64,000 bases of DNA, from positions 434,001-498,000 of the forward strand of contig CANMCX010000003.1 in assembly GCA_947496465.1 (NCBI GenBank), written 5' to 3'. The notes below the pieces were generated by a model. That model was not told the origin of the DNA. It did not search any database and saw nothing but the letters and a program-made list of their open reading frames with translations. Source of the DNA: Marinifilum_A sediminis (GTDB lineage Bacteria; Bacteroidota; Bacteroidia; Bacteroidales; Marinifilaceae). The position numbers and the translations under genes are program-made. The stretch's first letter is position 1. Every line of letters starts with the position of its first letter. This document shows positions 35,853 through 45,127 of this stretch, in pieces.

Positions 35853-36956
35853 ATGCATCTGGAAAAATTATCTCTCATTAATTATAAAAATATTCACGAA
35901 TTGGAAGTCAGTTTTTCACATCGAATAAACTGTTTTATCGGGAATAATGGAGTTGGGAAAACAAATTTACTTGATGCCGTTTACTATTTGAGCTTTTGTA
36001 AAAGTTATTTTTCTTCGACTGATCAAATGAATATAAATCATGATGAACAATTCATGGTTTTGGAAGGAAAATATAAACGAGCAGATTTGGATGAAGTAAT
36101 TTATTGTGGCGTAAAACGAGGACAAAAGAAAAATTTTAAGCGCAATAAAAAAGAATATAAGAAATTATCGGAGCATATCGGATTGCTACCTATTGTAATG
36201 GTTTCTCCGGCTGATGATAGATTAATTACTGATGGTAGCGAGGAGAGAAGGAAATACATGGATAGTGTTATCTCCCAGTACGATAGAAAGTATTTGGATG
36301 ATTTAATTCGTTACAATCGGGTTATTCAGCAAAGAAATAAGTTGCTTAAAGATTTTGCTTCGGGTCTGAAGTACGACGAGGATACTTTAAGTATTTGGGA
36401 TGACCAGTTGGTGATATTGGGTGCTGAAATTTATGAGAAGAGGAAGAATTTTCTGCATAAGTTAATGCCAGTTTTTCAGGAGTATTACAATACGATATCT
36501 CAAGGTAACGAAATTGTGAGTTTGGAGTATAAATCACAACTTCACGATCATTCAATGCGTGATTTGTTAGGAAACGCTCGTTGGAAAGATCAGGTGGTGC
36601 AATACACAACAGTGGGGATTCATAAAGATGATTTGGTATTGAACTTAGGAAATTACCCTATCAAAAAAATGGGTTCACAGGGACAAAAAAAATCATATCT
36701 AATAGCTTTAAAATTGGCTCAGTTTGAATTTATTAAGCAAATAGCTGGTTTTAATCCAATATTATTGCTCGATGATATTTTTGACAAGTTGGATTCCAAC
36801 AGAGTAGAGCAAATTGTTCGTTTGGTTTCCGAAGAAAGATTCGGCCAAATATTTATATCCGATACCAATCGCGATCATTTAGATGAGATTCTTTCTGGTT
36901 CGGCTTTAGAGTATCAATTGTTTGTAATTGATAATGGTGGAATTGTAAATTCGTAG
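35853..36956 (+). CDS. recF: DNA replication and repair protein RecF
   Basis: 367 residues from ATG 35853 (MHLEKLSLINYKNIHELEVSF). Walker A is GNNGVGKTN (Lys36), the ABC signature region is MGSQGQKKSYLIALKLAQ, and Walker B is PILLLDDIFDKLDSNR. RecF is an SMC-like ATPase that helps load RecA at gapped DNA through RecOR. Length is normal for the family. It is followed 2 bp later by the DUF721 gene, so the two form one transcript; RecF and DUF721 proteins often sit together in Bacteroidota and both serve replication and repair. The nearby promoter box supports the chosen start. Confidence 0.96.
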   Translation: MHLEKLSLINYKNIHELEVSFSHRINCFIGNNGVGKTNLLDAVYYLSFCKSYFSSTDQMNINHDEQFMVLEGKYKRADLDEVIYCGVKRGQKKNFKRNKKEYKKLSEHIGLLPIVMVSPADDRLITDGSEERRKYMDSVISQYDRKYLDDLIRYNRVIQQRNKLLKDFASGLKYDEDTLSIWDDQLVILGAEIYEKRKNFLHKLMPVFQEYYNTISQGNEIVSLEYKSQLHDHSMRDLLGNARWKDQVVQYTTVGIHKDDLVLNLGNYPIKKMGSQGQKKSYLIALKLAQFEFIKQIAGFNPILLLDDIFDKLDSNRVEQIVRLVSEERFGQIFISDTNRDHLDEILSGSALEYQLFVIDNGGIVNS

Positions 36957-36958
36957 TT

Positions 36959-37249
36959 ATGAGAAGAAGTAATACTCAAAAAATAGATGAACTGATCCGT
37001 CAGGTTTTAAAGGAGACAAAATTGGATGGAAAGTTAAAGGAATACGAATTGGTAAATTCCTGGGAAAAAGTGATAGGTAAAACTGTTGCCAATGCCACTA
37101 CGGATATTTACATTCGAAATAGAAAACTATTTGTGCAAGTACGCTCTTCGGTTATTCGTAACGAGTTGATGATGATTCGTGAAGGTTTGATTAAGGCTTT
37201 AAACCGAGAAGTTCAGGCTAATATTATTGATGATATTGTTGTGAGATAA
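36959..37249 (+). CDS. DUF721 (DciA-like) protein
   Basis: 96 residues, MRRSNTQKIDELIRQVLKETKLDGKLKEYELVNSWEKVIGKTVANAT, then IRNRKLFVQVRSSVIRNELMMIREGLIKALN. This is the DUF721 fold with the VNSWEKVIG and RNEL motifs. DciA, the founding member, loads the replicative helicase in bacteria lacking DnaC. The start codon lies 2 bp after the recF stop, so expression is coupled. Function here is inferred from the family and neighbour. Confidence 0.9.
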   Translation: MRRSNTQKIDELIRQVLKETKLDGKLKEYELVNSWEKVIGKTVANATTDIYIRNRKLFVQVRSSVIRNELMMIREGLIKALNREVQANIIDDIVVR

Positions 37250-37279
37250 AAAAAACGCAGCAAAATTTCTTTTGATGCG
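37247..37279 (-). terminator. Terminator of ndk
   Basis: Minus strand: stem 37270-37279 with 37256-37265 (one mismatch) followed by eight T. It overlaps the stop of the DUF721 gene. Confidence 0.8.
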
Positions 37280-37301
37280 CTCTCCTTCTATTTTGCTTTT
37301 C

Positions 37302-37721
37302 TTAAATTATTTCAGTCTGCGAAAAATAGAATGCACCTTCAATGCAAGCATTTTCGTCACTATCCGAACCGTGAACTGCATTTTTCGACATCGATTCTGC
37401 GAATTCTTTGCGAATAGTTCCTTCAGCCGCTTCGGCAGGATTGGTTGCACCAATTAATTTTCTGAATGAAGCCACAGCATCTTCTTTTTCTATGATGGCA
37501 GCTACAATTGGTCCCGAGCTCATAAAATCAGTTAGTTCGTCATAAAACGGACGATCCTTATGTACTTCGTAAAATTTCTTTGCTTGTTCTTTTGTGATTT
37601 GTGTGTATTTCATAGCAGCAATTCGAAATCCTCCTTCGTTGATTTTTGCTAAAATTGCTCCGATGTTTCCAGCTGCAACAGCATCCGGCTTAATCATTGT
37701 AAATGTTCTATCGCTTCTCAT
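37302..37721 (-). CDS. ndk: Nucleoside-diphosphate kinase
   Basis: 139 residues, starting MRSDRTFTMIKPDAVAAGNIGAI with the TMIKPDAV motif. The phosphorylated His is His117 in NAVHGSDS, which matches the numbering of the E. coli enzyme. It balances NTP pools by moving the gamma phosphate from ATP to other NDPs. Length is normal (the family is about 140-150). It stands alone on the minus strand between the recF-DUF721 pair and the DHH gene, with a full promoter at 37757-37786 and its own terminator. Confidence 0.97.
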   Translation of the reverse strand: MRSDRTFTMIKPDAVAAGNIGAILAKINEGGFRIAAMKYTQITKEQAKKFYEVHKDRPFYDELTDFMSSGPIVAAIIEKEDAVASFRKLIGATNPAEAAEGTIRKEFAESMSKNAVHGSDSDENACIEGAFYFSQTEII

Positions 37722-37756
37722 TCTTTAATAAGTGTGTAAGTTTAACGTTTGGTATA

Positions 37757-37786
37757 CAAAAATAATATTTCCGTTCAGTCATGCAA
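37757..37786 (-). promoter_or_regulatory. Promoter of ndk
   Basis: Minus strand: TTG, 19 nt, TATTTTTG. This fits the Bacteroidota consensus, 36 bp before the ndk start. Confidence 0.8.
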
Positions 37787-37982
37787 GACCAATAGGAAGT
37801 TTACAGCTTGTTTATTTGGATTGATTCAAAATAAATCTCGCTAATAACGTGCAGTTTGGGCGGATTATTTTTTTTCGTTTTTTTTTTATTTTTAAAAGCA
37901 ATTTTCATAAGAATGATAAAAATATGAGGATCTCTCTTTATCTTTACGCCTTAATTTTTTGAATCATTACACCCAATATATA

Positions 37983-39017
37983 ATGAATAGTTTGCAGAAC
38001 AGAATTAATGATAAACTGATAAAAGAAGCTGAGATTTTATTGCAACAATCCAAGCAAATTTCAATTATACCTCACTCAGGTCCTGATGGAGATGCTATAG
38101 GATCATCATTGGCATTATATCAATATTTAAAGAAAAAAGGAATAAAATCCCAAATTGTAAGTCCGAGTGATTATCCTATATTTTTGAATTGGTTACCTCT
38201 TAATTCAGAAGTTTTGCTTTATCCTTCCAATAAGAAAAAAGCTAAGGATTATCTGAAATCGTCCGATTTGGTTTTTATTGTAGATCACAATTCTTTTAAA
38301 AGATCTGGTGATTTAGAGAAAATTCTGACGGATTTGCCTGCTAAAAAAATTATGATTGATCATCATCCTGAGCCAGAGAATATTGTTGATGTTATGTTTT
38401 CTGATACCAGTATGTGTTCAACTTGCGAGTTTATGTATGAGTTTATCGAGGCACTTGGTGGTGAAGATTTAATTGATGAGCATATGGCGGAGTGTCTTTA
38501 TACAGGAATTGTGACGGATACTGGCGGATTGAGTTACAACTCGTCAAACCCTAGGACCTATCAAATTGTTGGTGAATTGTTGCGTCGAGGTATCGATAAA
38601 AGTAAAATTCATTCCAATGTGTATGATAATTTTTCTACGGATAGAATGAAATTATTAGGACATTGTTTGGATCAGGGATTAGAAGTATTGAGCGAGTACA
38701 ATACCGCAATCATCACTCTAACAAAAGAGGATTTAGTGAAATTCAACTATAAGGATGGCGATACCGAAGGTTTTGTGAATTATCCACTTTCCATTCAGGG
38801 AATGCAAGTATCGGTTATTTTTATTGAAAAAGATGATATGGTAAAGATCTCTTTCCGTTCGAAAGGTAATGTGCCAATTAATGCTGTTGCTGCGGAACAC
38901 TTCAGTGGTGGAGGTCACATGAATGCTGCTGGTGGAAGAACAACAGAAAAGTTAGGTGATGCAATTAATCAGTTTAAAAGTGTACTTCCTGCTTTTATTG
39001 AAAGTTTAGAGAAGTAG
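37983..39017 (+). CDS. DHH-family phosphoesterase (NrnA-like)
   Basis: 344 residues from ATG 37983 (MNSLQNRINDKLIKEAEILLQ); a TTG 24 bp upstream is less likely. The DHH domain shows IIPHSGPDGDAIGSSLAL and FIVDHNSF, then the DHH motif MIDHHPEPEN and YTGIVTDTGGLSY. The DHHA1 domain ends with GNVPINAVAAEHFSGGGHMNAAGG. This pattern fits NrnA, a manganese-dependent oligoribonuclease that also hydrolyses 3'-phosphoadenosine phosphate. The PAP activity could matter in an organism with heavy sulfate traffic, but that is inference. A terminator follows at 39189-39219. Confidence 0.93.
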   Translation: MNSLQNRINDKLIKEAEILLQQSKQISIIPHSGPDGDAIGSSLALYQYLKKKGIKSQIVSPSDYPIFLNWLPLNSEVLLYPSNKKKAKDYLKSSDLVFIVDHNSFKRSGDLEKILTDLPAKKIMIDHHPEPENIVDVMFSDTSMCSTCEFMYEFIEALGGEDLIDEHMAECLYTGIVTDTGGLSYNSSNPRTYQIVGELLRRGIDKSKIHSNVYDNFSTDRMKLLGHCLDQGLEVLSEYNTAIITLTKEDLVKFNYKDGDTEGFVNYPLSIQGMQVSVIFIEKDDMVKISFRSKGNVPINAVAAEHFSGGGHMNAAGGRTTEKLGDAINQFKSVLPAFIESLEK

Positions 39018-39188
39018 AGGAAATGTAATTTAGAGTGTAATTCGGACCTCTTGGTATGGTATTTGCGATTTTCTACCCGACGAAAGTCTAGTTGGATATG
39101 AAAGTTATGAGATAAAAAAGACTGAGTCAAGATTTAGTTCTGATTTTAGGCGGTCAGAATTATACCTGAATTTTTAACTATGATACCC

Positions 39189-39219
39189 GCAGCGCAGATT
39201 CTCAGTCTGTGCTGCTTTT
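39189..39219 (+). terminator. Terminator of the DHH gene
   Basis: A 10-bp stem with one wobble (39189-39198 with 39206-39215), 7-nt loop and TTTT tail, about 170 bp past the stop and just before the convergent methyltransferase gene. Confidence 0.8.
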
Positions 39220-39232
39220 GTATTGGTTTGTT

Positions 39233-39940
39233 TTACTTTTCTCGGTGTAATAGGAAAATTGCAGGTTTCTTATGCAGGTCAATATCTTTATTTTTCCATG
39301 CTTTTATTGGTAATGTTTTAATAAATTCACTTTCCATAGTAATATCAACAGCTATACAAAGTTTGGTTCCAGTACTACAATTAGCTATTAAATCTTCCAC
39401 CAATTTGTTGTTACGGTATGGAGCTTCAATAAAAATTTGAGTCTGATTTTCACTTAATGATCTTGTATCTAACTGTTTTATTTTTTTTGCTCTTTCATCT
39501 GATTTTATTGGCAAGTATCCGTTAAAGGCAAAATTCTGACCGTTAAATCCAGAAGCCATTAATGACATTAAAATAGATGATGGACCAACCAAAGGAACAA
39601 CTTCAATATTTTTTTCGTGAGCCAATTTTACAACATCAGCGCCAGGGTCAGCAACACCTGGACAACCAGCTTCAGAAATAATACCTATATCAAAATCTTT
39701 AATAGCATTAAGATATCCTGATATGGCATTTGGCGAACTATGTTTATTCAACTCATAGAAGTTAAGGTCATCAATAATAATCTCCGAGTTTACCTTTTTA
39801 AGATATCTGCGTGCAGTTCGTATATTTTCAACAATAAAATGCTTTATCGTTGGAATTAATTCTTGAATATCTTGTGGGATTACCTGATTAATTGACGTAT
39901 CACCTAAAGTTGTTGGGATAAGATATAGTTTGCCTTTCAT
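39233..39940 (-). CDS. RsmI-like tetrapyrrole-methylase-family SAM methyltransferase
   Basis: 235 residues of the tetrapyrrole methylase fold: GKLYLIPTTLGDTSINQVIPQDI, then ISEAGCPGVADPGADVVKLAHEK and VPLVGPSSILMSLMASGFNGQNFAFNGYLP. These motifs are those of COG0313, whose founder RsmI methylates the 2'-OH of C1402 in 16S rRNA. It is shorter than E. coli RsmI (286 residues), mainly at the C-terminus, and belongs to the short Bacteroidota form; the substrate may differ. On the minus strand a TACATTTG box stands about 20 bp before the start. Confidence 0.88.
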   Translation of the reverse strand: MKGKLYLIPTTLGDTSINQVIPQDIQELIPTIKHFIVENIRTARRYLKKVNSEIIIDDLNFYELNKHSSPNAISGYLNAIKDFDIGIISEAGCPGVADPGADVVKLAHEKNIEVVPLVGPSSILMSLMASGFNGQNFAFNGYLPIKSDERAKKIKQLDTRSLSENQTQIFIEAPYRNNKLVEDLIANCSTGTKLCIAVDITMESEFIKTLPIKAWKNKDIDLHKKPAIFLLHREK

Positions 39941-40067
39941 TGTGCTTTAATTTTCGGCAAATGTACAAAATAAGTTGATTGCATGCTCTTTTTGTTCTTG
40001 TGGAAGAATTTTTAAAATGATTATTTATGTCTGTGAATTTTTAATTTGTATTCATTCTGAATAATTT

Positions 40068-40097
40068 TTGAATAACTGTAAAATTGTTTCATCTTTG
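40068..40097 (+). promoter_or_regulatory. Promoter of the transporter-metallohydrolase pair
   Basis: TTG, 19 nt, CATCTTTG. The -7 box is one base off the consensus; it ends 28 bp before the transporter ATG. Confidence 0.5.
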
Positions 40098-40125
40098 TAT
40101 GTAATCCATCGAATTAAATTGCAAA

Positions 40126-41052
40126 ATGAAACAATTAGCAGTCAAAGTCCTTTTAAATCGAAACTTTATTTTAGTGCTTGCAGTGATTCTCGGCTTACTA
40201 ATTGGTCAATATGCTTCATTTTTTAAGAGCTATACTTTTTATGTACTAGCTGTTGTAATGACATTTTCGACAACGGGAATTTCAACAAAAGCAATGTTTC
40301 CCTTAAAAGAGATGATTAAACCAATGATTATTGGTTCGCTTTTGAATTACGTGGTTTTCGGAGCGGTAATTATTGGTTTATCCTATTGGTTGATGCCAAC
40401 GCCAGAATTATTTTTAGGTTTTGTGGTCATTGCATCAACTCCGCCGGGCGTTGCAGTTATTCCTTTTTCTCATATACTCGAAGGTGATTTAAAGTATGCA
40501 ATTGTTGGAACATTGGGTGCATTTCTTTCCTCAATATTTTTTGCACCCTTAATTGTGGGTTTATTTTCGAATATCGATGGAGGTATCGATCCAATGAATT
40601 TGTTTGTAGCAATGATTCAATTGGTTCTTGTTCCTTTATTAATATCAAGATTACTATTGTGGAAGCCTATAAAGCCAACAGTTGAAAAGGTAAGAGGTAG
40701 AATTGTTGATTGGGGTTTTGCTTTGATAATTTTTACGGCTGTAGGTTTAAATAGGCAAGTATTTTTTTCTAATTTTGAAGTACTCTTGCTGGTTTCCCTG
40801 GTTTTGATATTAGGGACATTCGGATTAGGATTGGTATTTGAACAGTTTTGCCGAAAAATTGGAGTGAAAACTCCGGTAGCAATTACACAGAACTTATTGG
40901 TAACCATAAAAAGTTCAGGCTTTGCTGTAGTAACTGCACTTACATTGTTTGGTGAAGAAGCTGCAATTCCATCAGCAGTATTGGCTGTTGTGGTACTTGC
41001 TTATTTACTTTTCTTATCTATCCGAAAAGAATTTAAAGATTCAAGAAAATAA
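40126..41052 (+). CDS. Sodium/bile-acid symporter-like (SBF/BASS) membrane transporter
   Basis: 308 residues with about nine or ten hydrophobic helices. The crossover motifs of the BASS fold are visible: VIASTPPGVAVIPFSHILEGDLKYAIVGT in the middle and VKTPVAITQNLLVTIKSSGFAVVTALTLFG near the end. The family moves organic acids or arsenite-type substrates, often with sodium. The substrate is unknown; the nearest broad groups are bile acid:sodium symporter-like and auxin-efflux-like carriers. The PhnP-like hydrolase follows 30 bp later, so the two may be co-transcribed. No relation to the PUL is evident. Confidence 0.82.
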   Translation: MKQLAVKVLLNRNFILVLAVILGLLIGQYASFFKSYTFYVLAVVMTFSTTGISTKAMFPLKEMIKPMIIGSLLNYVVFGAVIIGLSYWLMPTPELFLGFVVIASTPPGVAVIPFSHILEGDLKYAIVGTLGAFLSSIFFAPLIVGLFSNIDGGIDPMNLFVAMIQLVLVPLLISRLLLWKPIKPTVEKVRGRIVDWGFALIIFTAVGLNRQVFFSNFEVLLLVSLVLILGTFGLGLVFEQFCRKIGVKTPVAITQNLLVTIKSSGFAVVTALTLFGEEAAIPSAVLAVVVLAYLLFLSIRKEFKDSRK

Positions 41053-41082
41053 TCTTGATCGACCAGATGAAAATGCATTTCT

Positions 41083-41847
41083 ATGGTGAAACTAACTTTT
41101 CTTGGAACGGGAACTTCCCAAGGTGTTCCAATTATTGCTTGTAAATGTGCTGTTTGCAAGTCTCATGATTTTAGGGATAAGAGATTGCGTTCTTCAGTCT
41201 TAATTTATGTCGATGGGCAGAATTTGGTAATTGATAGTGGTCCTGATTTTCGTTATCAAATGCTAAGAGCTGGAGTTGAGAATATATCAGCCATTCTTTT
41301 TACTCATGAACACAAGGATCATACGGCAGGATTGGATGATATTAGAGCTTTTAACTGGGTGAATAAAGAAGCCGTAAATATTTATGCGGAAAAACGAGTG
41401 CAGAACTCTTTAATGAAAGAGTTTTCTTATGTTTTTGCAGAGTTTAAGTATCCTGGAATACCACAAATGAACTTGATAGATGTTGATGGTTCTCCAATTT
41501 GTATTAATGGAACGAAGATTATTCCAATAAGAGCCATGCATTTAAAACTGCCAGTTTATGGCTATCGAATTGGTGATGTGGTTTATCTTACCGATGCAAA
41601 TTATATTTCGCCAGAGGAGAAAGAGAAAATGAAAGGGGCTAAGGTTTTAGTCGTAAATGCGCTACGCAAAGAAAAACACATTTCTCATTTTAACTTACCT
41701 GAGGCATTGGAACTGGTGAAGGAGTTGAAACCTGAAAAAGCTTATTTTACACACATTAGCCATCAAATGGGATTTCATGATGAAGTTGAATTAGAATTGC
41801 CGGAGAATGTATTTTTGGCTTACGATAAGTTAGAAATAGAGGTTTAA
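41083..41847 (+). CDS. MBL-fold metallo-hydrolase, PhnP-like
   Basis: 254 residues. FLGTGTSQGVPIIACKCAVC opens a metallo-beta-lactamase fold with a Cys cluster like the zinc-binding one in PhnP. The main metal motif is His75-x-His77-x-Asp79-His80 (FTHEHKDHTAGLDDIRAFN), with VYLTDANYI and YFTHISHQMG as later ligands. PhnP is a phosphodiesterase for 5-phosphoribosyl 1,2-cyclic phosphate in phosphonate use. No phn genes are near, so the natural substrate may be another cyclic phosphodiester. It is convergent with the MFS gene, 10 bp away. Confidence 0.9.
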   Translation: MVKLTFLGTGTSQGVPIIACKCAVCKSHDFRDKRLRSSVLIYVDGQNLVIDSGPDFRYQMLRAGVENISAILFTHEHKDHTAGLDDIRAFNWVNKEAVNIYAEKRVQNSLMKEFSYVFAEFKYPGIPQMNLIDVDGSPICINGTKIIPIRAMHLKLPVYGYRIGDVVYLTDANYISPEEKEKMKGAKVLVVNALRKEKHISHFNLPEALELVKELKPEKAYFTHISHQMGFHDEVELELPENVFLAYDKLEIEV

Positions 41848-41857
41848 TAATTTGAGT

Positions 41858-43039
41858 TTAGGCTTCTACTTTTCTTAAAAATAAAACACTTATTCCGCCT
41901 AGCACAAAGAAAATACTACCCGCAAGAATTAAAGCAGATGAAATGCTAAAATGATCGGTGTACCAACCTAAAAATGGACCAATAATAGCAAAGCAAATTC
42001 GGATTATAAAATTACGAACAGAAAGTACAGTTGCTCTCATATCTGATTCAGTAATTCTATTGATATAATCTTTCAAAACGGGCGTTGCTATTCCTCTTAC
42101 AAAATAAAAGAAAAAGAGAATTCCTACGCCTATTAAAGAATGAAACCATCCGCTCAGAATAAAACTGCCTGAAATGCCGACTACAATAAAAATGGAGGTT
42201 CCTATTTTACCTAAATAGCCTTCAACTCTATGAGCTAATAATGCTACTGCACCTACAGTTAAATTAAGCATTGTCCAGATTACGCCAATGGTGCTTACTT
42301 CCATGTCCAAATCTCTTAGATAAGGCTGAATGAACCACGCTAAAGTTAAAGTTGCACATCCAATTACCGATGATAATACAATATTCCACCTTAGTTTGGC
42401 ACTATCCCAAAGAGAGAATTTTACGATGGATAAAATGTGCTTAAAGCCAGCTTTTGATTTTGGCATGTTTTGATTAGGATCAAGCAATAGAAAAGCTGCA
42501 GGAACGGCAATAAAAGCAATGAAAGATTGAAAAATAAATGGAGTTCTAAGACTTATCAGTGCCAAGCTTCCTCCTGCAATTCCAGCTAATGCTTCAGCAA
42601 AATTTCCAAGCGACATTACCCTGCTTTCTTGTTTCAGATATTCTTTTTCTCTGTTCATTTTTAAAAGACTGTCATATAGCATTGCCGAGTCGGATCCTGA
42701 TATGAAACTACTCCCAATTCCAAGTATTAACTCTGCAATAAGAAATCCGGTAAATCCATCACTAAACGAGTAAATTACAAAGCCTAAACAGCCCAATATG
42801 GCTCCTAAAATCAATGATTTTTTTCTTCCCCAAACATCAGCAAGATATCCTGAAGGAATCTCTAGAATTACTACTGCTACGGAGTAAATCCCTTTTAGGG
42901 TAAGAACGTCCTGCATGCTAAGCCCATTTTCTTGATAGAACAGAACAATTATAGGCATGGTTAGCATGAACCATTTCGCAATTTTAATTGCATAAAGTTT
43001 TGGGATATTTCCAGCGTAAGTTCTGTTCATTTTTTTCAA
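41858..43039 (-). CDS. MFS transporter
   Basis: 393 residues with 12 predicted helices. The A-like motif between helices 2 and 3 is GYLADVWGRKKSLI, and the N-terminal TYAGNIPKLYAIKIAKWFMLTMPIIVLF is typical of a Bacteroidota-clostridial MFS group. Such proteins export drugs or small metabolites with proton or sodium exchange; nothing shows the substrate. It stands alone on the minus strand. A TATCTTTG box at 43048-43055 (minus strand) fits its promoter. Confidence 0.88.
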   Translation of the reverse strand: MKKMNRTYAGNIPKLYAIKIAKWFMLTMPIIVLFYQENGLSMQDVLTLKGIYSVAVVILEIPSGYLADVWGRKKSLILGAILGCLGFVIYSFSDGFTGFLIAELILGIGSSFISGSDSAMLYDSLLKMNREKEYLKQESRVMSLGNFAEALAGIAGGSLALISLRTPFIFQSFIAFIAVPAAFLLLDPNQNMPKSKAGFKHILSIVKFSLWDSAKLRWNIVLSSVIGCATLTLAWFIQPYLRDLDMEVSTIGVIWTMLNLTVGAVALLAHRVEGYLGKIGTSIFIVVGISGSFILSGWFHSLIGVGILFFFYFVRGIATPVLKDYINRITESDMRATVLSVRNFIIRICFAIIGPFLGWYTDHFSISSALILAGSIFFVLGGISVLFLRKVEA

Positions 43040-43257
43040 TTGAATTGCAAAGATAACTTCTCTAATGAAACCGAAAAATTTCTGATAAAAAGCTTTAAAA
43101 AATGGGGAATATTCCTACCTGTTTTTGATGCTGAGGAATATTTTTTCCGTAAATTTAAGAGATAAGAGCTTGATTTTGTGTAGAGTTTTATTTGTGGTAT
43201 TACTATTTTATAGCAGATAAGCGACGGAATTCTTCTAACTCAAAAATAATTTGAAAC

Positions 43258-45069
43258 ATGGGAATGACACTAATCGAAAAGATATTGGCGAATCACTCTA
43301 AGGAGAATGTTGTCAAACCTGGCGAAATTGTAGACATTGAAATTGATGTTCGTGCTGCGCGAGATTTCGGTGGTGCCAATGTTGTTAAAAATATTCATGA
43401 ATACAATCTTCAAATTGATGATCCTGAGAAAACATTTTTCACTTTCGATTGCAATCCAACTGGCTCGGATCAAAAATATGCTATTAATCAACAAATATGC
43501 AGGTTATTTGCTCGTGATAATGACCTTAAGGTGTTCGATATAAATTCTGGGATCGGAACTCATACATTAATCGAGCAAGGTTTGGCTTATTCCGGATCTA
43601 CAGCTGTTACAACCGATTCTCATGCTAATATTTTAGGGGCAGTTGGTGCTTTTGGTCAGGGAATGGGTGATAAAGATATCGCATCAGCAATTCATAATGG
43701 TAAAATTTGGTTCAAAGTGCCAAAGTCAATTAAGTTAAACTTGAACGGAAAGCGAGCCAAGGGAGTATTTGCTAAGGATATTGTCTTGGGTCTTTTGAAT
43801 GAATTTGGAGCAAATTCACTTTTAGGTTATTCATTGGAGATTTATGGAGAAGAGGTTGATAAATTAACTTTGGACGAAAGAATTACCATTTCATCAATGG
43901 CAACGGAAATGGGTTGTATTATTATTTTATTTACGCCGAATGAGGCAATAATGGAATTTAGTCAATTTAGGAGAACTGAAAAATTAGAGGTGATAAAAGC
44001 AGATCCCGATGCCGTTTATGAAAAAGTTATTGATTTAAATTTGAATGATTTTGTTCCTCGAATAGCTTTGCCTGGTGAGCCGCACAATACGGTTCCCGTT
44101 ATAAAAGCCAAAGGTGTTCCTATAGATTCTGCTTTAATAGGTAGTTGTACGAATGGTAGAATGGAAGATTTTCGCATTGCAGGTAGAATTTTAAAAGGCA
44201 AAAAAGTGGCTCCCGGTGTTGTTTTTAAATTGGTTCCTGCTACCGACGAAATTTGGAATGAATGCTTAAAGGAAGGACTGATTAATATTTTTAAAGAAGC
44301 TGGAGCCATGGTATCCAATGCCGGTTGTGCTGGTTGTGCAGCTGGACAGGTTGGTCAAAACGGTGAAGGAGAGGTTACCATAAGTACTGGTAATAGAAAT
44401 TTTCCTGGAAAACAGGGAAAAGGAGAGGTGTATTTGGCATCTCCTGCTACAGTAGCAGCTTCGGCTATCGCAGGATGTATTGTTCCTCACGATGAAATTC
44501 CAGAATCTCCAATTGTGCACAATTATGTGGAAAGAAAACAGGTATTAACGGATATATCGGAAAATGATTTTCAGAAGGAGGAAAGACCTAAAGTAGTTGA
44601 GGGGAGAGTTTGGTACATTCCGATGGACAATGTTGATACAGATATGATTTACCACAATCGTTATCTTACCATAACTGATACTACTGCAATGGGACAATAT
44701 ACTTTTGATAATCTTAAAGGGTATGAAGAGTTTGCAAGGAAAGCAAAGCCAGGAGATATTGTTGTAGTTCACAAAAATTTTGGAAGTGGTAGCTCGCGCC
44801 AACAGGCTGTGGATTGTTTCAAGGCATTAGGAATACAGGCTATCATTGCTGAGTCTTATGGTGCTATTTATGAGCGAAATGCCATTAATGCTGCTTTCCC
44901 AATTGTTTCGTGTATTGATATTCTAAAACTTAAATTATCTGATGGAGATCAAGTTCATGTAAATTTTGAAACAGGAGAAATTATTAATTTAAGTAAAAAA
45001 ATAAGTGTTTTCGGCGATAAGTTTTCCGAAGTGCAACTCGAGATCTACCAGAATGGCGGATTGTTCTAA
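43258..45069 (+). CDS. Fused aconitase/isopropylmalate-dehydratase-type hydro-lyase, divergent (paralogue A)
   Basis: 603 residues: a LeuC-like large domain (1 to about 425) joined to a LeuD-like swivel domain (about 465-603; VWYIPMDNVDTDMIYHNRYL, HKNFGSGSSRQQAVDCFKALGIQA). The three iron-sulfur cysteines are present: Cys297 in IGSCTNGR, and Cys357 and Cys360 in NAGCAGCAAG. Two catalytic features differ from the family norm. The Asp-His pair is Asp64-Cys65 (FTFDCNPTG), and the usual GICHQI is replaced by GIGTHTLIEQG. The enzymes hydrate and dehydrate carboxylic acids such as isopropylmalate, homocitrate or methylmalate. The substrate here is unknown. A second fused paralogue follows 58 bp downstream. 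Confidence 0.85.
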   Translation: MGMTLIEKILANHSKENVVKPGEIVDIEIDVRAARDFGGANVVKNIHEYNLQIDDPEKTFFTFDCNPTGSDQKYAINQQICRLFARDNDLKVFDINSGIGTHTLIEQGLAYSGSTAVTTDSHANILGAVGAFGQGMGDKDIASAIHNGKIWFKVPKSIKLNLNGKRAKGVFAKDIVLGLLNEFGANSLLGYSLEIYGEEVDKLTLDERITISSMATEMGCIIILFTPNEAIMEFSQFRRTEKLEVIKADPDAVYEKVIDLNLNDFVPRIALPGEPHNTVPVIKAKGVPIDSALIGSCTNGRMEDFRIAGRILKGKKVAPGVVFKLVPATDEIWNECLKEGLINIFKEAGAMVSNAGCAGCAAGQVGQNGEGEVTISTGNRNFPGKQGKGEVYLASPATVAASAIAGCIVPHDEIPESPIVHNYVERKQVLTDISENDFQKEERPKVVEGRVWYIPMDNVDTDMIYHNRYLTITDTTAMGQYTFDNLKGYEEFARKAKPGDIVVVHKNFGSGSSRQQAVDCFKALGIQAIIAESYGAIYERNAINAAFPIVSCIDILKLKLSDGDQVHVNFETGEIINLSKKISVFGDKFSEVQLEIYQNGGLF

Positions 45070-45127
45070 TATTGAATAGCAATAAAGCTTATATCTTTTT
45101 GAGAATTTCTATATGATTTAAAGGTAG